Positions 34,594 to 44,369 of a DNA stretch of 64,000 nucleotides are shown here, piece after piece. The stretch covers positions 62,001-126,000 of the forward strand of contig CAIXXM010000030.1 in NCBI GenBank assembly GCA_903923395.1. Reading direction: 5' to 3'. Every line of letters begins with the position of its first letter. The first letter of the stretch is position 1. A program made the translations under genes and the position numbers. This DNA comes from an uncultured Acidobacteriia bacterium. Lineage in GTDB: Bacteria; Acidobacteriota; Terriglobia; Bryobacterales; Bryobacteraceae. The notes beneath the pieces were generated by a model. It saw nothing but the letters and a program-made list of their open reading frames with translations, was not told the origin of the DNA and made no database searches.

Positions 34594-35601
34594 TTAGATC
34601 CCCTGGGCCATACGGCCTGCTTCACGGGCCAGGCGGATTAGTTTGTTCTCAAACTCGAAATCCGGCTTCTTGCTGGGATCTGCGTGCTTGAGATACCACT
34701 TATACGTCTCCTTCAGCCCTGCCGCGAATGGGGTCATCGTCACACCGAGCACACGCTTCACCCGACCGGTCGCTTCCGTGATGGGAGGAAGGTCAAAATA
34801 CTGCGCAAAGTAGAGCGGATCCCCAAAAGCATTTCCGCCATTGCGCACAATCACTTCGCGCGGCACCCGGATAATCGATGCATGCTTCCCCGCTGCCTTC
34901 GACATCTCCGTCACCACTTCCACTTGCGTCAGTGGCTTGTCATCGGCCACGTTGAAAGCGCGGCCCGGAGCGGTGGGCTTTTCGAGTGCCGCAAAGCAAG
35001 CCTCCACCAGATCATGCACGTAGCAAAACTGCATGAGGCGGTTACCATCACCAGGGATGATGATGGGCTGTTCGCAGCGCAGACGGTCCCAGAAAAAGGC
35101 CTCCCGGTAAAAAGGATTTTCCGGCCCGTAGACAAACGGCGGCCGCATCGTTACTACAGGAAAACGTGACTCATGATACAGGCGTAACAAGGCGCGCTCA
35201 CTGCCAGCTTTGTTCCGCACATAGGGATCAGGATGTATGTCACTCGCCAGCGGATCATCTTCAGAGTGATTCAAACCGTCGCCATAAGCAGCCACGGAGG
35301 ACATGAAGATATACCGGCAGAGGTCACCGGGAATTGCCTTCGCCGTGGCCTCCACCTGCGCCCCGGTTGTGCCGCGTTCCCAGTCATACGCGATATCGTA
35401 AACAGCGTCGAACCGCAGCCCCGTAAGCGCTTCCCGGATGGTGGAAGCATCATTGCGGTCAGCAGTTACACTACGCACTTTGCGGCCGAACGGGTGCTCG
35501 GCCTTGCGGTGCAAAATGGTGACGTCATGTCCCGCGGTCAGCAGCTTTTTGACGAGCAGCCGTCCGATGTACAGCGTCCCGCCGATTACGAGAACGCGCA
35601 T
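34594..35601 (-). CDS. NAD-dependent epimerase/dehydratase (extended SDR)
   Basis: This is a 335-residue short-chain dehydrogenase/reductase-type protein. The nucleotide-binding motif at the N-terminus is a variant, VIGGTLYIGRLLVKKL (GGTxxIG rather than GGxGxIG). The usual catalytic YxxxK is replaced by YVRNKAGSE, which keeps tyrosine and lysine four residues apart. RPPFVYGPENPF and FCYVHDLVEA are standard extended-SDR blocks. The GGT variant is typical of a subgroup related to plant CSP41/isoflavone-reductase-like proteins; the substrate is probably a nucleotide sugar, but this is not certain. It lies 12 bases after the inositol-phosphate synthase gene, so the two are likely co-transcribed. 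Confidence 0.85.
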   Translation of the reverse strand: MRVLVIGGTLYIGRLLVKKLLTAGHDVTILHRKAEHPFGRKVRSVTADRNDASTIREALTGLRFDAVYDIAYDWERGTTGAQVEATAKAIPGDLCRYIFMSSVAAYGDGLNHSEDDPLASDIHPDPYVRNKAGSERALLRLYHESRFPVVTMRPPFVYGPENPFYREAFFWDRLRCEQPIIIPGDGNRLMQFCYVHDLVEACFAALEKPTAPGRAFNVADDKPLTQVEVVTEMSKAAGKHASIIRVPREVIVRNGGNAFGDPLYFAQYFDLPPITEATGRVKRVLGVTMTPFAAGLKETYKWYLKHADPSKKPDFEFENKLIRLAREAGRMAQGI

Positions 35602-35613
35602 AAGGGTCGGCTC

Positions 35614-36963
35614 TTAGTCGTAATACTCAAGACCCAGGTGGGTAATGAGCGTTTCGCCCATCATCCAGCGCAGGGTGTTTTTCAACTTCATCAGTTGGAT
35701 GAAGATATCGTGTTCCGCGTAAAGTCCGGGAGCAGTCATGGGTGCCTTGAAGTAGAACGACAACCACTCCTGGACACCACGCATGCCGGCGCGCTGCGCG
35801 AGATCGAGGAACAGCACCAGATCGAGGACGAGCGGAGCGGCGAGGATGGAGTCGCGGCAGAGGAAATCGATCTTGATCTGCATGGGGTAACCCAGCCAGC
35901 CGAAGATATCGATGTTATCCCAGCCTTCCTTGGCATCGCCGCGGGGCGGATAGTAGTTAATCCGCACTTTATGGTAGAGATTCTTGTAGAGATCGGGATA
36001 CAACTCCGGCTGGAAGATCTGTTCCAGGGCCGACAGTTTGCTTTCTTCCTTGCTCTTGAACGAGCCGGGGTCGTCCAGCACTTCGCCGTCGCGGTTGCCG
36101 AGAATGTTGGTCGAGAACCAACCCGAGACACCCAGCATGCGGGACTTCAAACCCGGTGCAACAAGTGTCTTCATGAAGGTCTGGCCAGTCTTGAAGTCCT
36201 TGCCGCAAATAGGTACGTTACGGGCGCGGGCATATTCCACCAGGCACGGTGCATCCACCGTCAACTGCGGGGCACCATTAGCAAAAGGCACACCAGCGCG
36301 GATCGCGGCGTAAGCGTAGATCTGGCTGGGAGAAATCTGCGGAGCCGAATTGCGCAGCCCCTCTTCAAAGCTTTCGATGGTGGCGTGGACGGCTTCCGGA
36401 TGATGGAACACTTCCGTGGATCCGCACCAGATCATCACGACGCGCGAGCAGCCGTTTTCCTTCTTGAAGTTTTCGATGTCCGCAATGAGTGCCTCGGCGT
36501 GTTCCATCTTGGAGGCCGGTGCTTTCTTGTTAGGGCCGTCGATCCGCTTGACATACTCCTGATCGAAAACCGCAGACATCGGTTTGATGGCCGACATCTC
36601 GTCTTTGATGGAATCGAGAAGTGTACGTTCCAGTACACCAGCAGTAACTGCGGCTTCGTAACAATTCTCTGAGAAGATATCCCAGCCGCCGAAGACAAGC
36701 TGATCCAACTGGGCCAGCGGGACAAAATCGTTAATCTTCGGGGAGTTATTATCGGTGCGCTTGCCCAGACGGATGGTCGCCATTTGAGTCAAAGACCCGA
36801 TCGGCTTGGCAAGGCCCTTCTTGCAGGCGAGAACACCTGCAATAAACGTTGTTGTAACCGCACCCATACCGATGGTGAGGATACCGAGCTTCCCTTCGGC
36901 GGGCTGAATCTGTGGGGTCGGCTTGGTTGAGTCGGGCTTGGCTGAGTCGGACGTGTTAGGCAA
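35614..36963 (-). CDS. ino1: Inositol-3-phosphate synthase
   Basis: This NAD-dependent enzyme converts glucose 6-phosphate to myo-inositol 3-phosphate, the entry to inositol phospholipids and compatible solutes. The N-terminal dinucleotide loop is GILTIGMGAVTTTFIAGV. The long middle section includes VVMIWCGSTE, YAYAAIRAGVPFANGAP, GKDFKTGQTFMKT, GWFSTNILGNRDGEVL and the active-site region YHKVRINYYPPRGDAKEGWDNIDIFGW, all characteristic of the family. The best start is a TTG at 36961-36963 with CAGGAG about 9 bases upstream, giving 449 residues. A further TTG at 37014 is less likely. It is upstream of an SDR epimerase gene in the same orientation. Confidence 0.93.
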   Translation of the reverse strand: MPNTSDSAKPDSTKPTPQIQPAEGKLGILTIGMGAVTTTFIAGVLACKKGLAKPIGSLTQMATIRLGKRTDNNSPKINDFVPLAQLDQLVFGGWDIFSENCYEAAVTAGVLERTLLDSIKDEMSAIKPMSAVFDQEYVKRIDGPNKKAPASKMEHAEALIADIENFKKENGCSRVVMIWCGSTEVFHHPEAVHATIESFEEGLRNSAPQISPSQIYAYAAIRAGVPFANGAPQLTVDAPCLVEYARARNVPICGKDFKTGQTFMKTLVAPGLKSRMLGVSGWFSTNILGNRDGEVLDDPGSFKSKEESKLSALEQIFQPELYPDLYKNLYHKVRINYYPPRGDAKEGWDNIDIFGWLGYPMQIKIDFLCRDSILAAPLVLDLVLFLDLAQRAGMRGVQEWLSFYFKAPMTAPGLYAEHDIFIQLMKLKNTLRWMMGETLITHLGLEYYD

Positions 36964-37063
36964 TGAAATAGGCTCCTGTTCATGCGCCCCGCAGGTCTTT
37001 GGAACTCCCCGCAAAGGTACATGAAGTGCTGAGGGTTACCGCAACCCGTTAGAATAGCAGTTC

Positions 37064-37834
37064 ATGCGTCCCCGCGCGACAGCACCGATCAGCGCCATCA
37101 TTGCCGATGACGAACAACTTGCCAGGGAAGAGCTCCAGTTTCTGTTGAGCGGCTTCCCGGATATTGAGGTGATCGGGACGGCATCGAATGGCCTGGAAGC
37201 GGTCGAACTCATTGAGAAACTCGATCCCGTCCTCGCCTTTCTCGACATTCAGATGCCCGGCCTCGATGGACTTGGAGTAGCACGCCGGCTCAAGGAACTG
37301 GAAATCGAGCCGCCCCACATCATCTATTCGACGGCTTATGACCAATTCGCCGTGGAGGCTTTCCGCCTGCAGGCCATGGATTATCTCCTGAAGCCCGTGG
37401 AGCGCGAAAGGCTTGCCGAGACGCTCGACCGCGCACGCCGCGCTGTCGCCGAACGCATTGCCGAACCACCCGCCGCCGCTGCCACCACCCGCCCCGCCTT
37501 CACGAAACTGCTGCTCAAAAGTGGCCCTCGCAATCTGATCGTTGATCCACAGGACGTGGTCTACGCCACCATCGACAGCGGGGTAATTTCATTGGTCACG
37601 GCGACGACGGAAGGCCAATCCAACTTCAGGACATTGGAAGAACTGCAGGCCACCCTGGATCCGGATACGTTTTGGCGCGCCCACCGCTCCTATCTGGTCA
37701 ACGTGAACAGGATTCGCGAAGTAATGCCGTGGTTTAAATCCACCTACCAGTTGAAGATGGACGACAAACGTGGGAGTGAGGTGCCGGTGAGCCGTATGCA
37801 AAGCCGGAAACTCCGCGAAATGCTCAATTTGTAG
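37064..37834 (+). CDS. LytTR-type response regulator without adjacent kinase
   Basis: This is a 256-residue two-domain regulator. The receiver domain (1-125) has the acidic pair D15/D16, phosphoacceptor D61 in FLDIQMPGLDG, S89/T90 and K110 (LLKPV), all intact. The C-terminal LytTR DNA-binding domain (about 150-250) contains FWRAHRSYLVNVNRIREV and the final PVSRMQSRKLREML, as in AlgR/LytR. Such regulators are normally activated by a LytS-like histidine kinase, but none is adjacent. It is divergent from ino1. Target genes cannot be inferred. Confidence 0.93.
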   Translation: MRPRATAPISAIIADDEQLAREELQFLLSGFPDIEVIGTASNGLEAVELIEKLDPVLAFLDIQMPGLDGLGVARRLKELEIEPPHIIYSTAYDQFAVEAFRLQAMDYLLKPVERERLAETLDRARRAVAERIAEPPAAAATTRPAFTKLLLKSGPRNLIVDPQDVVYATIDSGVISLVTATTEGQSNFRTLEELQATLDPDTFWRAHRSYLVNVNRIREVMPWFKSTYQLKMDDKRGSEVPVSRMQSRKLREMLNL

Positions 37835-37916
37835 GCAGAGTAATACCCGCATCATGGTTAGTCAGGAAAGTAACTTGTGACACGCCGTGCTTATGGGTAA
37901 TAAGGAATCATCAATC

Positions 37917-39224
37917 ATGAGAAGAGCATTTCCGCTGTTCCTGCTGCTGGCGTGCGTGAGTCTTTGCGCACAAACCGCAACGCCCCACCGCTCTGTGGTG
38001 GTGATCAGCCTGGATGGCTTTCCCGCATCCCTGCTGACCGACCCCAAGAGTCCCATCCCTACGTTGCGAAAGTTAATGGCCACCGGCGCCACGGCTCGCC
38101 ATATGACGACGGTGAATCCGACCGTTACCTGGCCGAATCACACCGCCATGGTCACCGGTGTAGACGCTGCCCGTCATGGTCTGCTGGTCAACGGCACGCT
38201 GGTTCGCACAGGGTCCTGGCCGCCAGTACGTGTGGAACCGTGGATTCCCCAACCGCAAATGGTGCATGTCCCCACCATTTATGACGCTGTTCACGATGCC
38301 GGTCTCACCACGGCCCAGATTGATTGGGTTGCGATCAAGTCTGCTCCTTCCATCACCTGGGACTTTCCAGAAGTGCCCGCGGTGGAGGGCGTCATCGAGC
38401 AGGAAATGATCCGTGCCGGTCTGACGGACCAGGGTTCTATCGCACAGTTCACCAAGGCGAACATCCTTCGTCGCGATCAAATCTGGGCGGATGCGGCGAT
38501 CCACATCCTCAAGGCACACCAGCCCAACCTGATGCTGCTGCACTTTCTCAGTCTGGACAGCACACACCACACTTATGGTCCGAATAGTCTTGCCGGCACC
38601 GCGGCCATCGCGTTTCTTGATGCATGCGTCGCCCGCGTTCTCGATGGCATTGCAACTGCTGGCATGAGTGACCGCACTACCGTGATGATCGTTTCAGATC
38701 ATGGCTTCAAGCCGGTGAAGAACCAACTCCACATCGGCAACGCCATTGCGGAAGCAGGACTGCAGAATGAAGTCTTTCTGCCCGAAGGCGGCTTCGCGAT
38801 GTTATACGTGAAGCCGGAGCACGCCGCGGCAACCATCGCCACTTTGCGTCAGAAGCTGGCGGTGACAGAGGGCGTGGCGGAAGTCGCCGGGCCGGAGCGC
38901 TTCCCTGCCCTGGGCTTGCCGTTGCAAAGCGCCGATCCGCAGATGGCCGATCTGATGGTCTATCCCAAGCCGGGCTACGCGTTTGCTGCGGTCACCGGGA
39001 GCGCTGTCAGCACACCGGTGCCCTCCACGTCCGGCGCACACGGCTATCTGAATACCGATCCGGAACTGGATGCTATCTTCATCGCAAGCGGCCCTGGCAT
39101 CAAACCCGGCGTCGTGCTGGAGAGAATGCGTAATGTCGACGTTGCGCCGACCATCGGCTCGGTGCTGGGCGTAAAAATGAACCCTGATATTTCCGGCCGC
39201 ACATTGACGGATATTCTGAAGTGA
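37917..39224 (+). CDS. Secreted nucleotide pyrophosphatase/phosphodiesterase (alkaline phosphatase superfamily)
   Basis: This is a 435-residue type I phosphodiesterase/nucleotide pyrophosphatase-like protein. A signal peptide covers residues 1-18 (AFPLFLLLACVSLCA). Metal-site blocks of the superfamily are present: VVVISLDGFP (first Asp), NPTVTWPNHTAMVTG (nucleophile Thr), LLHFLSLDSTHHTYGP (Asp and His), MIVSDHGF (Asp-His) and SGAHGYLNTDPELDA (last His). The active site appears complete. The ATG at 37917 is preceded by AAGGA and matches the signal peptide; an earlier in-frame start only adds a short leader. It is followed one base later by an alpha/beta hydrolase gene, forming a two-gene operon. 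Confidence 0.9.
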   Translation: MRRAFPLFLLLACVSLCAQTATPHRSVVVISLDGFPASLLTDPKSPIPTLRKLMATGATARHMTTVNPTVTWPNHTAMVTGVDAARHGLLVNGTLVRTGSWPPVRVEPWIPQPQMVHVPTIYDAVHDAGLTTAQIDWVAIKSAPSITWDFPEVPAVEGVIEQEMIRAGLTDQGSIAQFTKANILRRDQIWADAAIHILKAHQPNLMLLHFLSLDSTHHTYGPNSLAGTAAIAFLDACVARVLDGIATAGMSDRTTVMIVSDHGFKPVKNQLHIGNAIAEAGLQNEVFLPEGGFAMLYVKPEHAAATIATLRQKLAVTEGVAEVAGPERFPALGLPLQSADPQMADLMVYPKPGYAFAAVTGSAVSTPVPSTSGAHGYLNTDPELDAIFIASGPGIKPGVVLERMRNVDVAPTIGSVLGVKMNPDISGRTLTDILK

Positions 39225-39225
39225 G

Positions 39226-40041
39226 ATGAGCGCATTGCGGAAGATACTCTTCAGGCTGGGGTTGTTGGCGGCGCTGGCCTATCTGGCAGTGATGGTTCTG
39301 CTGGTCACGCAGGAGACGCGTTTGATCTTTGCCGCAGGGCAGCAGTTAGGCAAAACCCGGCCGTCAATTCCCTGGCAGGAAGCAGGTTCTGTGCCCGGCT
39401 GGGTTGTGCCCGCGGCGAAAAGTGACAGCAGCCCCTGGGTGATTTACTTCCACGGCAAAGGCGCTGACATTGCTTCGGGTGGCAACATCCATCACTATGA
39501 GCAACTGCGCGGGCTTGGCTTGAACGTGCTGGCACCGGAATACACAGGCTTCGGCGGCGTAATCGGCGAACCCTCTGAGGCCGGACTCAATGCAGACGCG
39601 ATGCGTGCCTACCTGTACCTTCGCAATCAGCGTCACATTGAGCCCAAGAATATCGTGCTCTACGGCTGGTCACTGGGCTCGGCGGTGGCTGTCACACTGG
39701 CTTCGAAGGTCGAAAAAGCTGCCGTGATTCTGGAAGGTGCGCCTGCTTCGGTCGCTGCGATTGGTCAGCATCGATATCCGGTGTTTCCGGTCCGGCTGCT
39801 GATCCACAATCCCTTCGAATCCATCGAGCGCATCGGCAGGATCGGCGCGCCGGTTCTGTTCCTCCACAGTCCCGAAGATCAGACCGTCCCCATCAGTGAA
39901 GCCCGCCGTCTCTTTGAAGCAGCGCCGCAGCCAAGACATTTCGTTGAAGTTGCAGGGGGACACAACAACGCCAGCCGCACGGACCCCCACTTCTTTCCGG
40001 CAATCCATTCGTTTCTGCGGGACCTGCAATTGCTTCCGTGA
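39226..40041 (+). CDS. Membrane-anchored alpha/beta-hydrolase
   Basis: This is a 271-residue alpha/beta-fold hydrolase related to the ABHD12/13-like and Fsh1-type serine hydrolases. An N-terminal hydrophobic helix (LGLLAALAYLAVMVLLVTQE) anchors it or serves as an uncleaved signal. The oxyanion strand IYFHGKGADI, the nucleophile elbow YGWSLGSA, the acid in LFLHSPEDQTVP and the final histidine in VAGGHNNA complete the catalytic triad. The substrate is unknown, although small esters or lipids are usual. It begins one base after the phosphodiesterase gene and is presumably co-translated with it. Confidence 0.87.
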   Translation: MSALRKILFRLGLLAALAYLAVMVLLVTQETRLIFAAGQQLGKTRPSIPWQEAGSVPGWVVPAAKSDSSPWVIYFHGKGADIASGGNIHHYEQLRGLGLNVLAPEYTGFGGVIGEPSEAGLNADAMRAYLYLRNQRHIEPKNIVLYGWSLGSAVAVTLASKVEKAAVILEGAPASVAAIGQHRYPVFPVRLLIHNPFESIERIGRIGAPVLFLHSPEDQTVPISEARRLFEAAPQPRHFVEVAGGHNNASRTDPHFFPAIHSFLRDLQLLP

Positions 40042-40045
40042 CTGA

Positions 40046-40651
40046 TTAGGACGAGTGACGCGACCAAAGCAGGTTGATGATCCAGTGATTTCCCTGAGGC
40101 GAAAGTTCCAGGGTAATCGTATTTCGGCGGGAATCCGTCCAACTGCCCCAATAAGGCGGCGCATGGGAGCTTCTTGTCCATCCTGCCTGGCGCCAGTAAC
40201 TGTCATAGTAGGCGAAAACCGCCCGCGGATCCCGTTTGGTTTCAAAGCGTAAAGACAATAACCGCGGGTCCATGGGATTGAAGTAATCCGTGCTGACCAT
40301 TTCGGCATCTTCGTAGCGGGGGATTGTACTTTTCACGCCGCGCAAGTAAACGGAACCCCGCACATAGGGAAAGACAGCCAATAACAGAGTGATTACCACC
40401 GCGGCAATCATGCAGTTGCGCTCAGAAGCCTCCCGCGGCCGGAGCACGAAGCGTGTTGCGAACAGGACCGCAGCCAGCCCCAACACAAACAACGCGGGCC
40501 AGACAACGAGTACAGCGAGCCCCAAAACGGGATCGTCCCCCTGCGCCGAGTTCGCAGCCAGCAGGAAGCCGAACCCCAGAGCCGGTATTAGCCGGGCGGC
40601 CCAGGGAAGTTTCTCCGCTTTGACTCTTGCACCGGTATCATCCATCGCCAT
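40046..40651 (-). CDS. Membrane protein of unknown function
   Basis: This is a 201-residue protein with three predicted helices in the first half (LIPALGFGFLLAA, GLAVLVVWPALFVLGLAAVLFA, MIAAVVITLLLAVFPYV). The soluble C-terminal half is rich in aromatic residues (FAYYDSYWRQAGWTRS, SWTDSRRNTITLELSPQ). The pattern of the second half resembles small extracytoplasmic domains that recur in Acidobacteria, but no family could be assigned. It converges with the hydrolase gene, 4 bases apart. Coding status is supported by hydrophobic pattern and lack of overlap. Confidence 0.65.
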   Translation of the reverse strand: MAMDDTGARVKAEKLPWAARLIPALGFGFLLAANSAQGDDPVLGLAVLVVWPALFVLGLAAVLFATRFVLRPREASERNCMIAAVVITLLLAVFPYVRGSVYLRGVKSTIPRYEDAEMVSTDYFNPMDPRLLSLRFETKRDPRAVFAYYDSYWRQAGWTRSSHAPPYWGSWTDSRRNTITLELSPQGNHWIINLLWSRHSS

Positions 40652-40762
40652 CAGTTCTGACCATTATATAAGAGAATCAACGCTTTACCGTGTGGTTCAG
40701 CACGTTCGGGGTGATACCATGGGCTTGCGGTTTGAGACCAGATTCTCGCTGCCCTCACATCT

Positions 40763-42982
40763 ATGAAGCTCACCTTTACCAAGACAGACGAGGCACCGGC
40801 CCTCGCGTCTTACGCACTCCTGCCTATCGTGCGGGCCTACCTCAAAGGGACCGGCGTGGAGATCGAAACTGCCGATCTTTCCCTCGCGGGCCGCATCGTC
40901 GCCAACTTCCCGGACCGCCTTCGTGATGACCAGAAGATTCCCGATGATTTGACGCGCCTGGGTGAGTTGGCCAAGACTCCGGATGCCAACATCATCAAGC
41001 TTCCCAATATCAGCGCCTCCATTCCCCAGTTGCGCGCGGCGATCGCGGAACTGCAGGGCAAGGGTTATGACATTCCCGACTACCCCGAAGCCCCCTCGAC
41101 CGACGAGGAACGTGCCATTCAGGCCCGGTATTCCGTGGTTCTCGGCTCCGCGGTCAACCCCGTGCTGCGGGAAGGCAACTCTGACCGGCGCGCTTCAAAA
41201 TCTGTGAAGGCATTTGCGCAGAAGCATCCGCACCGGGGCATGAAGAGCTGGCCGGAATCCGGCTCCGTGACCCGCGTGGCCCACATGAACGCCAAAGACT
41301 TCTATGGCAGCGAGAAATCACTGACCGCCGCTGCACCCACGGAAGTTCGCATCGAATTCGTGGACGCCGCCGGTACGGTGAAAGTGCTGAAGCCCAAAGT
41401 TTCGCTGCTTGCCGGGGAAGTGCTGGATTGCGCCGCGATGAGCGTCGGAGCATTGCGCAGCTTCTACAGCGAACAAATCGCCGCTGCCAAAGCCGACAAC
41501 GCACTGCTCTCCCTGCACCTCAAGTGCACCATGATGAAGATCTCAGATCCCATCATGTTCGGCCACTGCGTCTCCGTTTACTTCGCTGACGCACTGGAGA
41601 AACATGCCGCCGCCCTCCAAAGCATCGGTGCCAACGTCAATAACGGTCTGGCCGACGTGCTCAAGAAACTCGACCAGCTTCCCGCTGAACAGAAGGCGGA
41701 GATTGAAGCCCATATCGCGGCCTGCTACGAAAAGGGCCCCGGCATCGCCATGGTGGATTCCCGCGCAGGCAAGACGAACCTCCATGTCCCCAGCGATGTC
41801 ATCGTGGATGCTTCGATGCCCGTCGTGATCCGCGACGGCGGCAAAATGTGGAACAAGAACGACCAACTGCAGGACACGGTCGCACTCATTCCCGACCGTT
41901 GCTACGCCACCATCTACCAGGCCGTGATCGATGATTGCAACGCGCACGGACAGTTCGACCCCGCTACCATGGGCAGCGTATCGAACGTGGGCCTCATGGC
42001 ACAGAAGGCCGAAGAGTACGGCTCACACGATAAGACCTTCGCCGCAGCGGGCAGCGGCACGATCCGCATCGTCGATACCGCAGGTACGGTTCTGCTCGAA
42101 CAGAGCGTGGAAACCGGTGATATCTTCCGCGCCTGCCAGACCAAAGATGAAGCCATCCGCGACTGGGTCAAACTGGCCGTAACCCGCGCCCGCGCCTCGG
42201 CCACCCCGGCGGTGTTCTGGCTGGATCCAAAGCGCGCCCACGACGCCCAGATCATCCAGAAGGTGAACGCTTACCTGCCGGAACATGATTTGACCGGCCT
42301 GGAAATCAAGATCATGACGCCGGTGGACGCGATCCAGTTCTCGCTGGACCGCATTCGCCGCGGAGAAGACACGATTTCCGTCACCGGCAACGTGCTCCGC
42401 GACTACCTGACCGATTTGTTCCCGATCCTCGAACTGGGAACCAGCGCCCGCATGCTCTCGATCGTCCCTCTGCTGCAGGGCGGTGCGATGCTTGAAACCG
42501 GTGCCGGCGGTTCAGCCCCCAAGCACGTGCAGCAGTTTGTGCAGGAAGGCCATCTGCGGTGGGACTCTCTCGGTGAATATTGCGCTCTGGTGCCGTCGCT
42601 GGAACTGGCGGCCAACAAGAGCGGGAACAATCAGGCCGCGATCCTGGCCAAGGCGCTCGATTATGCCATCGGCCAGTATCTGGAAGACTCACGCTACCCG
42701 TCAGCGAAGGTGAACGAGATCGATAACCGCGGGTCCACATACTATCTCGCTCTGGCGTGGGCGCAGGCACTTGCCGCACAGGACGAAGACGCTGGACTGA
42801 AACAGCGCTTCGCCCCCGTTGCATCTGCTTTGGCGGCTGGCGAAGCTGCGATTACCCGGGAGTTGATCGAAGCGCAGGGCAAGCCGGTGGATATCGACGG
42901 CTATTATTTCCCGAATGAAGCCAAGTGCTCCGCCGCCATGCGCCCGAGTGCGACGCTGAATTCGATCATCGATCAAATGTAG
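40763..42982 (+). CDS. icd: Monomeric NADP-dependent isocitrate dehydrogenase
   Basis: This is a 739-residue monomeric-type enzyme converting isocitrate to 2-oxoglutarate with NADP in the citric acid cycle. The length and sequence are those of the monomeric IDH-II class, not the common dimeric Icd: [57 protein letters not shown] (substrate-binding serines and Arg), [18 protein letters not shown] and [15 protein letters not shown]. It is a single gene. Its end overlaps the convergent methyltransferase gene by 10 bases. Confidence 0.96.
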   Translation: MKLTFTKTDEAPALASYALLPIVRAYLKGTGVEIETADLSLAGRIVANFPDRLRDDQKIPDDLTRLGELAKTPDANIIKLPNISASIPQLRAAIAELQGKGYDIPDYPEAPSTDEERAIQARYSVVLGSAVNPVLREGNSDRRASKSVKAFAQKHPHRGMKSWPESGSVTRVAHMNAKDFYGSEKSLTAAAPTEVRIEFVDAAGTVKVLKPKVSLLAGEVLDCAAMSVGALRSFYSEQIAAAKADNALLSLHLKCTMMKISDPIMFGHCVSVYFADALEKHAAALQSIGANVNNGLADVLKKLDQLPAEQKAEIEAHIAACYEKGPGIAMVDSRAGKTNLHVPSDVIVDASMPVVIRDGGKMWNKNDQLQDTVALIPDRCYATIYQAVIDDCNAHGQFDPATMGSVSNVGLMAQKAEEYGSHDKTFAAAGSGTIRIVDTAGTVLLEQSVETGDIFRACQTKDEAIRDWVKLAVTRARASATPAVFWLDPKRAHDAQIIQKVNAYLPEHDLTGLEIKIMTPVDAIQFSLDRIRRGEDTISVTGNVLRDYLTDLFPILELGTSARMLSIVPLLQGGAMLETGAGGSAPKHVQQFVQEGHLRWDSLGEYCALVPSLELAANKSGNNQAAILAKALDYAIGQYLEDSRYPSAKVNEIDNRGSTYYLALAWAQALAAQDEDAGLKQRFAPVASALAAGEAAITRELIEAQGKPVDIDGYYFPNEAKCSAAMRPSATLNSIIDQM

Positions 42983-43659
42983 GGCTTCTCGGCCGAGACG
43001 ATCCACATCGGTCCCAGTGCCGTCAGGAAGAAGGAGCGGGAATACAAAACCGTTAACCCGCACTCCTGGAAGGCACTGGCGTAGGCATGAGTGGGCAGAT
43101 AGTCGCCAACCAGCAACCGGCCTCCGGGTTTGAGAACGCGAGCTATTTCCTGGCAGGCGCGCTTCTGCCCTTCATCCTCTTCGATGTTGTGGATGCAGAA
43201 CAGCGAGAAAACTACATCGAACGACGCTGCGGGAAACGATAAGCTGCGGGCATCTTCCGTGCGAATGGAAATCCGGTTCTCCACACCCTCCAGCTCGATG
43301 TTTGCCGCGAGTTGGTCGAGGGAATTGTTCGAAAGGTCTTCCTTGCGCCAAATATCGATCCCCACCGCATTTCCGCCCTTGCCCAGCCTCTTGGCAGCCG
43401 CTATGAGCAGCAGACCCAAGCCGGTGCCGACGTCCAGCACACGTTCATCCCCCCGCCAGGAAATGCTGGACACCATGAAATCCCGCGTGCGGAGCTTACC
43501 CAAAAGGCCATAGAGGAGCATAATGATACCGAGTGTGGTTGGAATTGCGCTGAGCAGAAGCAGCAGAAGTCCTGCCACGTGCAACCAGCCGCTCAGGTTT
43601 GCCGCTATGCCGCAGCCAGCCAGCAATCCCGCACACCCTGCGGATAGCATGGTAAGCAT
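42973..43659 (-). CDS. Membrane-associated SAM-dependent methyltransferase
   Basis: This is a 228-residue protein. Two or three hydrophobic helices occupy residues 1-65 ([43 protein letters not shown] pattern). A class I methyltransferase domain follows, with SAM-binding motif [17 protein letters not shown], the acidic residue in NAVGIDIW, and post-motifs [13 protein letters not shown] and [13 protein letters not shown]. The UbiE/COQ5-like pattern suggests a small-molecule or lipid substrate. It is divergent from a TetR gene 67 bases away, which may control it (inference). Confidence 0.87.
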   Translation of the reverse strand: MLTMLSAGCAGLLAGCGIAANLSGWLHVAGLLLLLLSAIPTTLGIIMLLYGLLGKLRTRDFMVSSISWRGDERVLDVGTGLGLLLIAAAKRLGKGGNAVGIDIWRKEDLSNNSLDQLAANIELEGVENRISIRTEDARSLSFPAASFDVVFSLFCIHNIEEDEGQKRACQEIARVLKPGGRLLVGDYLPTHAYASAFQECGLTVLYSRSFFLTALGPMWIVSAEKPYI

Positions 43660-43693
43660 GATGCCCGGGGCGTCGAAGCCGTACTTGGGAGAT

Positions 43694-43722
43694 TTGACAT
43701 TAATTAGTGTACACGGCTGTAT
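43694..43722 (+). promoter_or_regulatory. Candidate promoter and GTGTACAC operator between methyltransferase and tetR
   Basis: A consensus TTGACA (43694-43699) on the plus strand is followed by the perfect 8-bp palindrome GTGTACAC (43707-43714). A weak -10 (CTGTAT) stands 17 bases after the -35 box and just before the tetR start. The palindrome in the spacer is a natural place for the TetR protein to bind. Confidence 0.4.
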
Positions 43723-43726
43723 CTAA

Positions 43727-44359
43727 ATGGCAAGCAAGCAACCAGCGAGGCCTGTTGGCCGCCCCCGCGATGAAGAGAAAACTGAAGCCATTCTCACGGC
43801 TGGCTGGGACGAATTCCTCCGCCGCGGAGTGCACGCCGCTTCGCTCGAAGCCATTGCACGGACCGCAGGAGTATCACGCGTCACTTTATACCGTCAGTTT
43901 CCGGATAAAATGGCACTCTTCCAAGCCACTGTCCAGCAACAGATGGAGCGGCTGCAAACCACGCAGTTACCGCCCGATCCTTCCATCCCGCTCCGGGACG
44001 GACTGATCGGCTTTGGGCTTGCCCTGATGCGCTACCTGACCTCGCCCAGTGTGATTAGTTTTTACAGTGCGCTGGCCGGCGACCTGCGGCGTCATCCCGA
44101 TTTGGCCCGTGCCTTTTACGAACACGGTCCCGCTGTCACGCTCAGCAACCTCACTTACATCCTCACCGCCGCTCAGCAGCGTGGCGAACTCTGGCTCACA
44201 GACCCGCGGGAGGCCGCCGAGCAGTTGATCGGCATGTGGCAGGGCCTCTCCAACTACCGCCTCGCGCTCGACGTAGATACACCGGAGTTAATCGCTGGAC
44301 TGGAAACCAGGGTTCGCAACGCCGTAGACGTATTTCTTGCCGCCTATTCGAGGCCCTGA
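43727..44359 (+). CDS. TetR-family transcriptional regulator
   Basis: This is a 210-residue regulator. Helix-turn-helix residues lie in about 20-65 (AILTAGWDEFLRRGVHAASLEAIARTAGVSRVTLYRQFPDKMALF), with the RPVGRPRDEEKT basic leader typical of AcrR-like members. The C-terminal TetR_C domain (AAEQLIGMWQGLSNYRLAL) belongs to the type found in many Proteobacteria and Acidobacteria. It is divergent from the methyltransferase gene and has its own promoter with a palindrome. The inducer is not predictable. Confidence 0.93.
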   Translation: MASKQPARPVGRPRDEEKTEAILTAGWDEFLRRGVHAASLEAIARTAGVSRVTLYRQFPDKMALFQATVQQQMERLQTTQLPPDPSIPLRDGLIGFGLALMRYLTSPSVISFYSALAGDLRRHPDLARAFYEHGPAVTLSNLTYILTAAQQRGELWLTDPREAAEQLIGMWQGLSNYRLALDVDTPELIAGLETRVRNAVDVFLAAYSRP

Positions 44360-44369
44360 GTCAGGCCTG

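Noticed and set aside
35233-36672. Plus-strand open frame of 479 codons
   Set aside because: It is antisense to the epimerase and inositol-3-phosphate synthase genes, both with strong family motifs.
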